In this document: positions 41,701 through 55,300 of the stretch, piece after piece
Numbering within the stretch: position 1 is the first letter of the stretch
Layout: the number at the start of each line of letters is the position of its first letter
From: Theocolax elegans
Lineage: Eukaryota > Arthropoda > Insecta > Hymenoptera > Cerocephalidae
Length of the DNA: 64,000 nt
NCBI GenBank assembly: GCA_026168455.1
Contig: JANSJX010000008.1
Span: 496,001 to 560,000, forward strand
Direction of reading: 5' to 3'
Notes under the pieces: model-generated
Told to the model about the DNA's origin: nothing
What the model saw: only the letters and a program-made list of their open reading frames with translations
Database searches by the model: none
Program-made: the position numbers and the translations under genes

Positions 41701-44700
41701 TTTTACTTATATATATATGTGTGCGTGTGCGTGTGCGTGTGCGTATATATTTATATATATTATATATAGGTATATTGCTCGTGAACACATTGACACACAC
41801 ACAATGACACATATATAGATCATCCGAAATACACACCTGTACGTGATTTTTTTAACGCAATGAATATTTGAGCCGATAAACCATTTTTTTTTGTTCGTGA
41901 TGCAAATATTAATCGTTATATATTATAAACGTGATCTTAATTGCGTGCGCCGCGTTTAATGCATCGTGTTTTTTCTTTTCTCTTAATCTTCGGTGTACGT
42001 TTAACGCATGAAAATATGATTGAACGATAAAGAAATTAATAGGTTCACACCGAAGTTTGACGTCAAGAGACTCCTCGGATTATATATATATATATATATA
42101 CATACATATTGTCATTTCTCTGGAAATTCAAAAAAAAGGAAAAAAATTCCTCGAGCGTCCTCGTCGGTAATAACCTATTTCTTGTTTTCATATAAAGCCG
42201 TTTTTAGATAATCAGCTATATATATACATATAAATATAATATTTTTAATCACTCGAGAATTTTCCGATTTACGTGTCAACATTCGTCTCGTTTCGAATAA
42301 ATAGCAGGTGTGTATTTTACTCGCGGTGACTAATTTTTTCTTTTCCTGGGATATAGGCGAATTTTAACCATCACGAGATATTGATATACACTGAAAAAAA
42401 AATTTACTGAATTCAAAAAAATTTTTTTTGAATCAAGTAAATTATTTCTTTCACTATATTTGAAGAATCCGTTTTGTTAAATTAATAAAATATATTTATT
42501 TGAACAAAATTAATCTATATTAAAAATAAATAAATATTGCGTTGTATTGACCAACATATTTCTTTTAAACAAGCAAATTATTCATTGAATTAAAATCTGC
42601 TATATTAACACACAAGTAAATAATTAGTTATTTGTAACAAATATTTAGTCACTTAAACCAAACAATTTTATTAAACCAACAAAAATTTTTTTCGATCGAA
42701 CAAAATATTTCAATGTTTTATAAAATTGATGTGTCAGAAACAAAGAAATTATTTAATTGTTTTAAAAGATATTTATTTAATCCTATTAGTTTCATTTATC
42801 TGATACTAATAAAATATTTATTCAATTTCATAATATTTTGTAATTATATTAATAATAGTGTTCTTTGCTTCAAGGTAAATATATATTTAAAACAAAATTA
42901 ATATTTCTTTTCCTAATTACTGCTCTGTAAATTTTATTAATAAATTTATTTATTTGAATGAAACATTTATTTCATTTAATTGAACTATACATTTAAATCA
43001 AGAAAATCTTTTTCTTAATCAAATAATTTTTTATTTAACATAAAAAAAAGTTATTATTTCCTTTGATACTATTTTCGTTTCTTCGATTATGTTCAATGGC
43101 CCATTGAATCCAATGTACATTTAATTACATCGAGCAGCCTTGAGTTTGTAGTTCTAATGCACTTGTTTTCTTAATGTAACGCATCTTCATCTTTTATGTA
43201 AATTATCTGTTACTTGAATCCAGTTTTCATACGACGACCGAAACACTGAAATTGAGTAAATAGTTTATTTAATTGGATAAAACGAAGAGTATTTGATTCT
43301 ATAACTGTATTTAATTAATGTTTCTTACTTACCTTAATATAGTGCAGCGAATTTTAGTAAATTATTTCCTTGATTCAAGAAAACGTTTTTTCAATTCGCT
43401 TCTCGATTTAATTTTATACTTTTGAAAGTTTCTTTTATATGAACCGATAAAATTTTTGGTCGCTTGCGGGAAACTTGGATCCCCCTAGCGGTCGTTGCCG
43501 AAAGCTCTCTTATTTAAGTAAATGGTTTATTTAACTTAAAGAGCAAAAAAAAATTATTTTAATAACTTTATTTTTTTCAAAAATTGATTGGAATATTTTT
43601 ACCAAAACCAGTGAACATTTAAATAAATTATTCCATCGTTTCAAAACAAAATTTATTTAATTCAATAAACCAATATTTCTTTGTTTCAATAAAACATTTC
43701 TTTAAAATTACTTTATTTCGTATGAATTTTATTTTTTCTAATAAAAATACATTTAATACAAATAAATTAATACATAGCTTCAAAAAAATATTTATTTCTT
43801 TCAATAAGCGTATGTTTCTTTGTTTTAATAAAATATTTCTTTAAAATTACTTTATTTCATATGGATTTTATTTTTTCTAATAAAAATGCAGTTAATACAA
43901 ATAAATTATTACATCGCTTTAAAAAAGTATTTATTTCCTTCAATAAACTAATATTTCTTTGTTTCAATAAAACATTTCTTTAGAATTACTTTATTTCATA
44001 TGAATTTTATTTTTTCTAATAAAAATGCATTTAATACAAATAAATTATTACATCGCTTCATAAAAGTATTTATTTCCTTCAATAAGCGTATGTTTCTTTG
44101 TTTTAATAAAATATTTCTTTAAAATTAATTTATTTTATCAAAACTTTTTTTTTTAATTACCAATTATAACGGGTACTGTTTAGAGAGTCGGTGTAGGTAG
44201 GTCCCTGAATTATTATAAGTTTTATAATATAACATATTATTTTAAAGCAACGTAAAACTCAACGCGTTTTATAATTTTCAATTCATTTAGTTACAAAAAT
44301 TAAAGTAATAAGTACATACCAAATTAAAAACACAAATTTTCTTACAATTAAAATATTTAATTATTTATTTCACTCAAATGGAGTGTTGAATTAAAAAAAA
44401 ATATAGTTGAATTAAGTAAATTTATTATTTTAAAACAAAGATTCCTAATTTAGTTAAAATAAGTATACATTTTATTGAAACAATAAAATATAATTTTAAC
44501 TTTAGCAAATCCACTTTAAAAAATATTTATTTAATTGAGAAACATTATTTTTTTAATGTTACTTAATTGTTCAAGTAAAGTTATATCATACTAAACCCAT
44601 CTTTTAAAATAATTTACTTTTTTGCTTTTATAAAATCAAACTTCTCAATTGAAATAAAAATAATATTATGAGAAAAAAAATTATTTATTTAATTTAACAA

Positions 44701-45773
44701 AATAATTATTTAGTATAATCAAAAATTTTTTATCAACCCATATAATTTTTTTGAACAAACATTTACTTGAATTAATTTATTATTTGCATTAATTTAATAA
44801 GTGAAAGAAACATTAATTTATGTAGTTCATTTCGTTAAATTAAAAAATTATTTAATAAATTTAACCAAATATTCTAGCATTTTGAAGAAATATGTACTTA
44901 TATGAAAGAAATATCTTCAGTTAAATCCATTTTTTAAATTAATGCAATTTTTTCATTGAACTAAATAAATTAATTGCTTGATTTATGTTTACCATTTTAT
45001 TGGGTATTTTTAAAACATGGGAAAAAATGGGTTTTTTCATTTCAAATAAACGATAAAATAAAATTGAAAAAATATTTTAATGATTCAAGTAAAATTTATT
45101 TGATTTAAGTAATAATAAATCAATAAAATTGTGTGCATGAAAACAAATAATTAGTTTTATTATTTCAATTAAATTTTATTTATATCAAAAAAATATTTAT
45201 TTGAATCAAATAAACTGAATTCAAACAAATATATTTTTTTGATTCAAACAAATTTTTTTTTCTGTGTATGTGTATATATCTGAATAATAGGTAGCATAAA
45301 GATGTTACGAATATAAATATCGACTTTTTTTTTATTAAGCGTGAACAATCGGTCTCGACATTAATTTCCATTTCCGTTTTACACGCGCTTTATTGAATTC
45401 GGAATACGTATATAATATAAATAAATATAAGTGTGCATAAAAAAAAGGTAACCAAAATTTCTACGTACATGCGTACAGATACGAAGTCATCGTCAATACA
45501 CACACACACACACACATATATATAGGTACATGTATGTGTAATGCATATAATCTTAAAAAAAAAAGTCGAGTGTACTCTAATTTCTTCGTAATTCATGTAA
45601 ATGACAAAACTAGTCGTTTACAATTAAGGAGCACGATAACAATATAAACTAGGAACTTTTGCATTGACGTCTTTGAAGGAAAACCTGTTATTATTTGTCA
45701 TTTCGCAGAGTCATATCTCGACTACCGCGCGTGCTCTCCCTCTCGTATATATCTATACGCGTGAGCTCGCCGC

Positions 45774-45813
<40 letters not shown>

Positions 45814-48800
45814 ATATATAGGAAACGGCAAAAATGTTGCAAATTTAGGTTGTGTACGAAAATTTTCCATCATCATCTGAAAAATATACCTGGTAAACCT
45901 CCAAACTACTTTTGTCTTTCGATATACATATATATACTATTTGAAAAACTGCTTTGAATCTTCGCCGATATTAAAAAAAGAAGAACAAATTTTAGTGTAT
46001 TAAATATATATACCGATCTTGCATAAAAATATCGTTTTCGCGTATACACGAAATGTAAAAAAAAAGTAATATTTTTTTTCGTTTTATATTATTTTATATC
46101 GTAAAGGTATCATGATATAGAAGGATGTGTGTTTTTAACGAGTAGTTTAACTGTGTAACTGCATACGATTAAAATGTCGCGTTGCGCTGTTTATGGATAC
46201 ATCTTTCGAGGCAGGGTCATACGTACATTTTAATTTAAGGTTTATAGTTGTAAAATTCCACCCGGTTGTTTAAACGATATAACTCGAACAAAGCGAGCTA
46301 CCCGTACTTTCTCAACGATATATTAACGCATATATATGTATACATATTAAAACAGTTCCGCGCGCGAATATAAGAATGAATTGTAAATTAAATATTCAAA
46401 TGTAAGTAAAAGAAAGAAAGATTACAGAAAAATGTGAACGTGTAGCAGTAAAACGGATGTTTGCTATAATTAAGGATATAACGCGGTGCGGTGTAGCTAA
46501 TTAATAATCGTATATATCTAAAACAAATAATTTGCGAATCCGAATCTGTTTTAAACGAGTCGTCGCTCGAACATAAAAAAAATGATATTTACATATCACG
46601 TATTATAAACGCATAGCTATAAACCAAAAAAGGATTCCGACACCTTGTTCATTCGCGTTGAATTACAAAAGGTCATCATGATATCGCTGGATATACGTAT
46701 ATTTATATATATATACTAAGTTTCCTTAAATATTCAAAAAAACAGGCAGAGCAAATATAAATTGTAGAACAAAAAACATGTTGCTACTAAATAATCAGAA
46801 ATAACGTGGCGACTATAAATAACGGACAACAAAACAACAATTAGCATCGGTATATACTCATTATTTTGTCTTCCCATGTTATATACCTCAGTAAAAACAA
46901 ATGTGCAAACACGATGACAGACATATAGGTGTATATATATATATATATATACACACACAGAAAAAGAAAATTAAATTTCTTACTCTCTAAAAATAAATTG
47001 GTGAATACGAGTGATTAGTGAAGAATCACTGAATGAAAAAGTGATAAGTAGTTGTCGCTAATTTTCAATGAACATCGCAGTCACTAATTGAAATAGTAGA
47101 GTATTCTCACTAAACGATAAGTAAAAATTTACTACATTGATTAATTAATAATCACTTATTCGAATAGTCAATCCTAACGTCTGTAATCAATGCATAGATC
47201 CACTAAAGTATACTGATTAGTCAATGTTCACCAATTCGTTAGTTATATACAGTTATTATTTGAGTTAGTGATTTTTCACTAGTTACTAACTTAACAATGT
47301 AAATTACTATTAAGTTAATTTATCATTAATTAATCAGTCAATTATTTCTTTTTACTGATGATATAGTTGATATTGACTGTATAAAAGAAATTTACTTATC
47401 ATTTAATTAAATAAATAAATCAATAATTTCCAATTTTAATGGTAGCGTTAGTGATTATTCACTAATTATTCAGGGAAAAATCCATTAATTATTTATTAAG
47501 TTTTAGTTTTGGCCAATTAAGATATTTGAGCTTTTTTTCAAATCCAATCTACTCGATCTCAGCTTTCATTTGGATATAAATTTGAGAGCATATTCCTATT
47601 CGTTTCCGAGTTATAAACAACCAAAGTCAAAGACACAATTTGCGAAATTTTTCGTTATTTGCTTACGTTTATCATAATAGAGTATAAAAGCTCCGGGTTT
47701 CTTCATAATTTTGTAGTAGAAAACATATACCTTAGAGTTTAGTAAATATCCGTTTATCATATCTGAGACATTCTCCTTGTAAATAATTTAGTCGAATTTT
47801 CACTAATTTATTTTCAAAGAGTACTTCAAACGGAATTCTTGTTAAATCTGAACCAAGAAGAAATCTGCTTGATATTAAATGAATCCTCTATAATCTCGCT
47901 CCTTATCTCCAAAATTAGGAAGGTCGACTTAAGATAGATCGATATGCAGGTTCAAGCATATTCTTCGAAATTTTAGAAGATTCATTTAATATCATTTTGA
48001 TTCCTAATTCTTGGTTCATACTTAACAAGAATTTCGTTTCAAGAAAATTTTTTTTTCGCTTCAGTATATGCATATAAATTTTTACACCAACGAAATAAAC
48101 CATTCAGAGATTTTTAAAATACTTTAATACAAAAAACAAATTTTACACAATTTTCAATATACTTACCGATATATAATACATTTTCATTGTAAAATCATTA
48201 TCTAATATTTAGCCTGCATATACGTGTGTATATACGTGAAATTGAAAACAAACAAAATATTACAACTATTTAGATTTACTAAAATTTATAAACTCCGGAT
48301 AAAATATACATATATATGATCGATTACGTGTGAACGGCATAGATATATAATGTAACTCGAGGAAATAACCATAAATAAAGAAAAGGTCAAGGTGCTGAGA
48401 TATATCGATAAAGAAAATAATCATTATTGGGTTTTGTGTGTAGTTATATATACGTTGCAGCGATACAATCGAATTGTCGTGGAAACCAGGAAGAGCTATT
48501 TCTTGTATATCAGGCACATGCTGTTTTCCTTGAGAATAAGTATATACACATATAATAATTCAATTAAACGCAGCTTTAAAAATATTTATATATATGTGTG
48601 TATGTGTGTGTATGTATATATATGGTCATTGATAAGTCGAAAGATGACGGAAGTTTAGATCGTATTGTAAAAATATATTGTACACGTATGTATATATATA
48701 TATATATAGTCAATTTTAATCTTTTTATATATCGGGGCATAATAAATATATAACGATGTTATAATTTTTAAAGAAAAAAAATCAAAACGCGTAACGGATT

Positions 48801-49060
48801 CTCGAGTTAATCTATCGCGATTTATATGTATATACATATAATGTCCATTAGATATTTTATTTATAAAATTATATCGTACGGTATGAAGGAACATTTTTAT
48901 TCCTCCCGAAAAGATATATCGCTATAATTATACAATGCATAATATCGGTCGAGCTACGCACCTAATCGTATTGATCAACAACTCGATCGCTTTGTGTAAA
49001 CATATATAAATACAATTATAGATTCAATTTTTTGATCGAGCAATAAAGAAACTGGAACTT

Positions 49061-49096
<36 letters not shown>

Positions 49097-52000
49097 ATAT
49101 TTCTTTTTTTAACCAGAACGATTGAAGAAACGCTGATTACTGCAACGTTATCAACAATGTCTCTTGTTTATCTAACCTTTCGATATCCGTTCTACGAGGG
49201 GAAACAAACTATATACACGATTAGATTTATATTACACTTGAACGTGTATAACAATCCAGCCAAGGAATTTCCTTGACAAAACCAAGATAGAAAAGAAAAA
49301 AAAATTAAATAAATGTTCGATTGAATTGGAGAAAGGTGTATAGAGATTACAAAGGTGGTTCGTCTAGATGATTAGTAAAGTAGTTAGTTATATCGTGCGC
49401 ATGTATATATAATCACACCTTACGTTGAATTATTGTCGAAACTCACCGTACGAGTCGAGTGTGTATGTACATGTATATATATTGTAGTAGTAAAACGTGT
49501 TTCCTACTTAAGAGATGTCACGTAAAAACTCGATGCGCAATTATTTCGGTTACGCGGTGTGTATAAGACAATGTATATATATAATATACGTATTATACGC
49601 GTAATCGGAAGGCGCATGCCTTCCTTTTGGTATTCGTTAAAATCATCGGGTATGCACGTACAACGTGATACCAAGTTTTACGTAACCAGTCGAATGGACC
49701 GTCTGCCAATTTAACAGTCGATACATCCTTAGACTCTTGGTTGCGCAAACCCTTTTGCATAGGCCACCGGTTGTACTTATATGTATTTACTTACCGAGAT
49801 TTTCTCGCTCGATTATCGAGTTGAACGAGATTATGAGAAAGTGGCGTTAGCGTTACGGTTTCATTTTTTCACGTTTACAAAATTATTCTATTTTCTTTTT
49901 TGTAAATGTTACAATATACGTTTTACGATATATATTTGAGATTATTGTAAATTTGATGTAGAATATACACACTTTTTTCTGTTCACCAATAATGTGTTCA
50001 AACGAAAAATCATTTAGAGTTCTATGTAGGCGTTTTTATCGATCATGGTAAATAGTTCGTACGCGCTTATCGATTTTTTATTAAATTTTATAAAAGTTGT
50101 AATAATTAATAATATTATATTTATTGTAATAATTAAATTTTGATTGGAAAAATTAATTTATTAATCAATATATATCGCCAAATACTATATATACATATAC
50201 AAACTATTAATACTTCAGCTATATACTATTTGGTTATTTAAAAATCCAGTTATCATTCCGCGTAAGTTACGCGATCATCAATATTATTGAATTTATATTG
50301 ATGTTGTTTTAATCAATACTCCAAACCGAATTGGTGTAATTGAAATCATCGAACAAGAAAACTCGATCTATGTATATATCATCTAAATTATTTAACTCTT
50401 CAAGCTCACGCTTATCGAGGCAACATTTTTTTTTTTTTTTTTCGTCAAGCTCGAGAAACGATCTTTGATATTAACGAGATCAGTAACAGTCACACGCGTA
50501 ATACGCGCGGATCAACAATGTTCTATCTCATTTGAATAATAATATTTCTTATTTAATACACATTTTTATATAACACGACGAATTAATATAAATTAGTATA
50601 AGACACCGAATGTTCAATTGACGAATTTCTCTTGGTATTATTATGTATTTATATGCGCATATACCGACTTGGAAAATATTATATCACAGTATATACGAAA
50701 CAATATACGAATTATTATCAATAATTGCTCGCTCGTTTTGTTACGTAAAAGGAATTTTATTTTAAATTTTATTATTCTCCGCGCCCGAGAGTTCAAAACT
50801 ATTAAAACGTACACGCGCATATATATATATATATAAAACGAAGAAATAATAGACGTGCATATATATATATATAGTATATTTGAAAAATTAAAATTTTCTA
50901 AAGTCGTCAATATATAATGTTTACAAAGTATAATAACCCGCAGTATATAATACATAGATTATTTATTACTCGCCACGATCCAAACAACTGTAACGAATCA
51001 AATTTTTTATGTACTCACATTGTGAAGAAAAAAAACACAAGGGTTTATTATCTAATAGATAAATACTAAAAATAACAAGAAAAGAGACACATCTTTCGCC
51101 TATGAAATTTATTGTATGTATACATATACATATATATTTAGAAATATAAATTTGCAATGTGGGATATTTGCGCTTATAATTTTGCGAATCCTCCGATAGT
51201 CGTATATATATATGTATGTATATACACGCGAAAGAACGTGCGTATTATTGAAGAATGTGTCGACGTAATGCGGTAATCGGGAAAATGGGAAAAGGCTGTT
51301 GCTCTTACAGCCGTTACGTAAGAATGGGCCCAGCGTAATCGGGTGTGTGTGTGTGTACGAGAGAGCTTCAACGAGATATGCCGGTATATATATATATATA
51401 TATGTGCGCGATGTGTATACGTATATATATCGTGCGACAAAAAAAAACCGTGGAAAATCTGTGTAAAATTTATAAAAGATTCTGAGTGAGAGGTACATTG
51501 ATGTTTTAATGATCTACCTATCGGTGATTCACTAATTTTACACCGCGTGATAATAAAATATGATTCGCTTGATATTCCACTCCGTGAATGTTAACAAGTG
51601 AATACATTCGCTATATTTACGTGCATTGATGTGTCGGTCATACTGTCATTAATAAGTAAAGTTTCATTTATCAATTTAGCGAATATACTTACTATTTAAT
51701 TACTGATCATTTACTATTTAGTTACTGAATATGTATACTAATTAATTTAATTAGTGAATAGTTACTTTTTAATTTGTGTATATTTACTATTTATTTATTG
51801 AATATTCAATAAGTGGTATGTATATATATGGTCATTGCTAAGTCGAAGATGACGGAAGTTTTAGATCTTATTGTAAAAATATATTGACACGGTATGTATA
51901 TCTATATATATCTAGTCAATTTTAATCTTTTTTATATACTCCCGGGGGCATAATAATATATAACGATGTTATAATTTTTAAAGAAAAAAAATCAAAACGC

Positions 52001-52270
52001 GTAACGGATTCTCGAGTTAATCTATCGCGATTTATATGTATATACATATAATGTCCATTAGATATTTTATTTATAAAATTATATCGTACGGTATGAAGGA
52101 ACATTTTTATTCCTCCCGAAAAGATATATCGCTATAATTATACAATGCATAATATCGGTCGAGCTACGCACCTAATCGTATTGATCAACAACTCGATCGC
52201 TTTGTGTAAACATATATAAATACAATTATAGATTCAATTTTTTGATCGAGCAATAAAGAAACTGGAACTT

Positions 52271-52305
<35 letters not shown>

Positions 52306-55300
52306 ATATTTCTTTTTTTAACCAGAACGATTGAAGAAACGCTGATTACTGCAACGTTATCAACAATGTCTCTTGTTTATCTAACCTTTCGATATCCGTT
52401 CTACGAGGGGAAACAAACTATATACACGATTAGATTTATATTACACTTGAACGTGTATAACAATCCAGCCAAGGAATTTCCTTGACAAAACCAAGATAGA
52501 AAAGAAAAAAAAATTAAATAAATGTTCGATTGAATTGGAGAAAGGTGTATAGAGATTACAAAGGTGGTTCGTCTAGATGATTAGTAAAGTAGTTAGTTAT
52601 ATATCGTGCGCATGTATATATAATCACACCTTACGTTGAATTATTGTCGAAACTCACCGTACGAGTCGAGTGTGTATGTACATGTATATATATTGTAGTA
52701 GTAAAACGTGTTTCCTACTTAAGAGATGTCACGTAAAAACTCGATGCGCAATTATTTCGGTTACGCGGTGTGTATAAGACAATGTATATATATAATATAC
52801 GTATTATACGCGTAATCGGAAGGCGCATGCCTTCCTTTTGGTATTCGTTAAAATCATCGGGTATGCACGTACAACGTGATACCAAGTTTTACGTAACCAG
52901 TCGAATGGACCGTCTGCCAATTTAACAGTCGATACATCCTTAGACTCTTGGTTGCGCAAACCCTTTTGCATAGGCCACCGGTTGTACTTATATGTATTTA
53001 CTTACCGAGATTTTCTCGCTCGATTATCGAGTTGAACGAGATTATGAGAAAGTGGCGTTAGCGTTACGGTTTCATTTTTTTCACGTTTACAAAATTATTC
53101 TATTTTCTTTTTTGTAAATGTTACAATATACGTTTTACGATATATATTTGAGATTATTGTAAATTTGATGTAGAATATACACACTTTTTTTCTGTTCACC
53201 AATAATGTGTTCAAACGAAAAATCATTTAGAGTTCTATGTAGGCGTTTTTATCGATCATGGTAAATAGTTCGTACGCGCTTATCGATTTTTTATTAAATT
53301 TTATAAAAGTTGTAATAATTAATAATATTATATTTATTGTAATAATTAAATTTTGATTGGAAAAATTAATTTATTAATCAATATATATCGCCAAATACTA
53401 TATATACATATACAAACTATTAATACTTCAGCTATATACTATTTGGTTATTTAAAAATCCAGTTATCATTCCGCGTAAGTTACGCGATCATCAATATTAT
53501 TGAATTTATATTGGTGTTGTTTTAATCAATACTCCAAACCGAATTGGTGTAATTGAAATCATCGAACAAGAAAACTCGATCTATGTATATATCATCTAAA
53601 TTATTTAACTCTTCAAGCTCACGCTTATCGAGGCAACATTTTTTTTTTTTTTTTTCGTCAAGCTCGAGAAACGATCTTTGATATTAACGAGATCAGTAAC
53701 AGTCACACGCGTAATACGCGCGGATCAACAATGTTCTATCTCATTTGAATAATAATATTTCTTATTTAATACACATTTTTATATAACACGACGAATTAAT
53801 ATAAATTAGTATAAGACACCGAATGTTCAATTGACGAATTTCTCTTGGTATTATTATGTATTTATATGCGCATATACCGACTTGGAAAATATTATATCAC
53901 AGTATATACGAAACAATATACGAATTATTATCAATAATTGCTCGCTCGTTTTGTTACGTAAAAGGAATTTTATTTTAAATTTTATTATTCTCCGCGCCCG
54001 AGAGTTCAAAACTATTAAAACGTACACGCGCATATATATATATATATAAAACGAAGAAATAATAGACGTGCATATATATATATAGTATATTTGAAAAATT
54101 AAAATTTTCTAAAGTCGTCAATATATAATGTTTACAAAGTATAATAACCCGCAGTATATAATACATAGATTATTTATTACTCGCCACGATCCAAACAACT
54201 GTAACGAATCAAATTTTTTTATGTACTCACATTGTGAAGAAAAAAAACACAAGGGTTTATTATCTAATAGATAAATACTAAAAATAACAAGAAAAGAGAC
54301 ACATCTTTCGCCTATGAAATTTATTGTATGTATACATATACATATATATTTAGAAATATAAATTTGCAATGTGGGATATTTGCGCTTATAATTTTGCGAA
54401 TCCTCCGATAGTCGTATATATATATGTATGTATATACACGCGAAAGAACGTGCGTATTATTGAAGAATGTGTCGACGTAATGCGGTAATCGGGAAAATGG
54501 GAAAAGGCTGTTGCTCTTACAGCCGTTACGTAAGAATGGGCCCAGCGTAATCGGGTGTGTGTGTGTGTACGAGAGAGCTTCAACGAGATATGCCGGTATA
54601 TATATATATATATGTGCGCGATGTGTATACGTATATATATCGTGCGACAAAAAAAAACCGTGGAAAATCTGTGTAAAATTTATAAAAGATTCTGAGTGAG
54701 AGGTACATTGATGTTTTAATGATCTACCTATCGGTGATTCACTAATTTTACACCGCGTGATAATAAAATATGATTCGCTTGATATTCCACTCCGTGAATG
54801 TTAACAAGTGAATACATTCGCTATATTTACGTGCATTGATGTGTCGGTCATACTGTCATTAATAAGTAAAGTTTCATTTATCAATTTAGCGAATATACTT
54901 ACTATTTAATTACTGATCATTTACTATTTAGTTACTGAATATGTATACTAATTAATTTAATTAGTGAATAGTTACTTTTTAATTTGTGTATATTTACTAT
55001 TTATTTATTGAATATTCAATAAGTGGTATATTTATCACTATTTCATATTTAGAGAGTACACATAGAATTAATCGAGTTTAATATAGTTTTTTTTTTAATT
55101 GTTTTACTGGGAAGCGTTGACGTCTTTGGAGATTCTCGATGATTAATCAACATAGGTGCAGCTAGTAATTTTTCTGTTTTTTTTTTATATCAACCTTCAT
55201 TTTTTTTAACATATATTTTTAACGAATTGGGAATACACGTCAAAAACTTTTTTAATACTTGCTAGATTGTAAAATGTATGTAAAATGTATGAAAATGTGT

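Noticed and set aside
51109..51498. 129-codon minus-strand frame in duplication copy A, 109 codons in copy B
   Set aside because: Microsatellite-rich, changes length between two nearly identical copies through a small indel, and lacks any recognisable domain.
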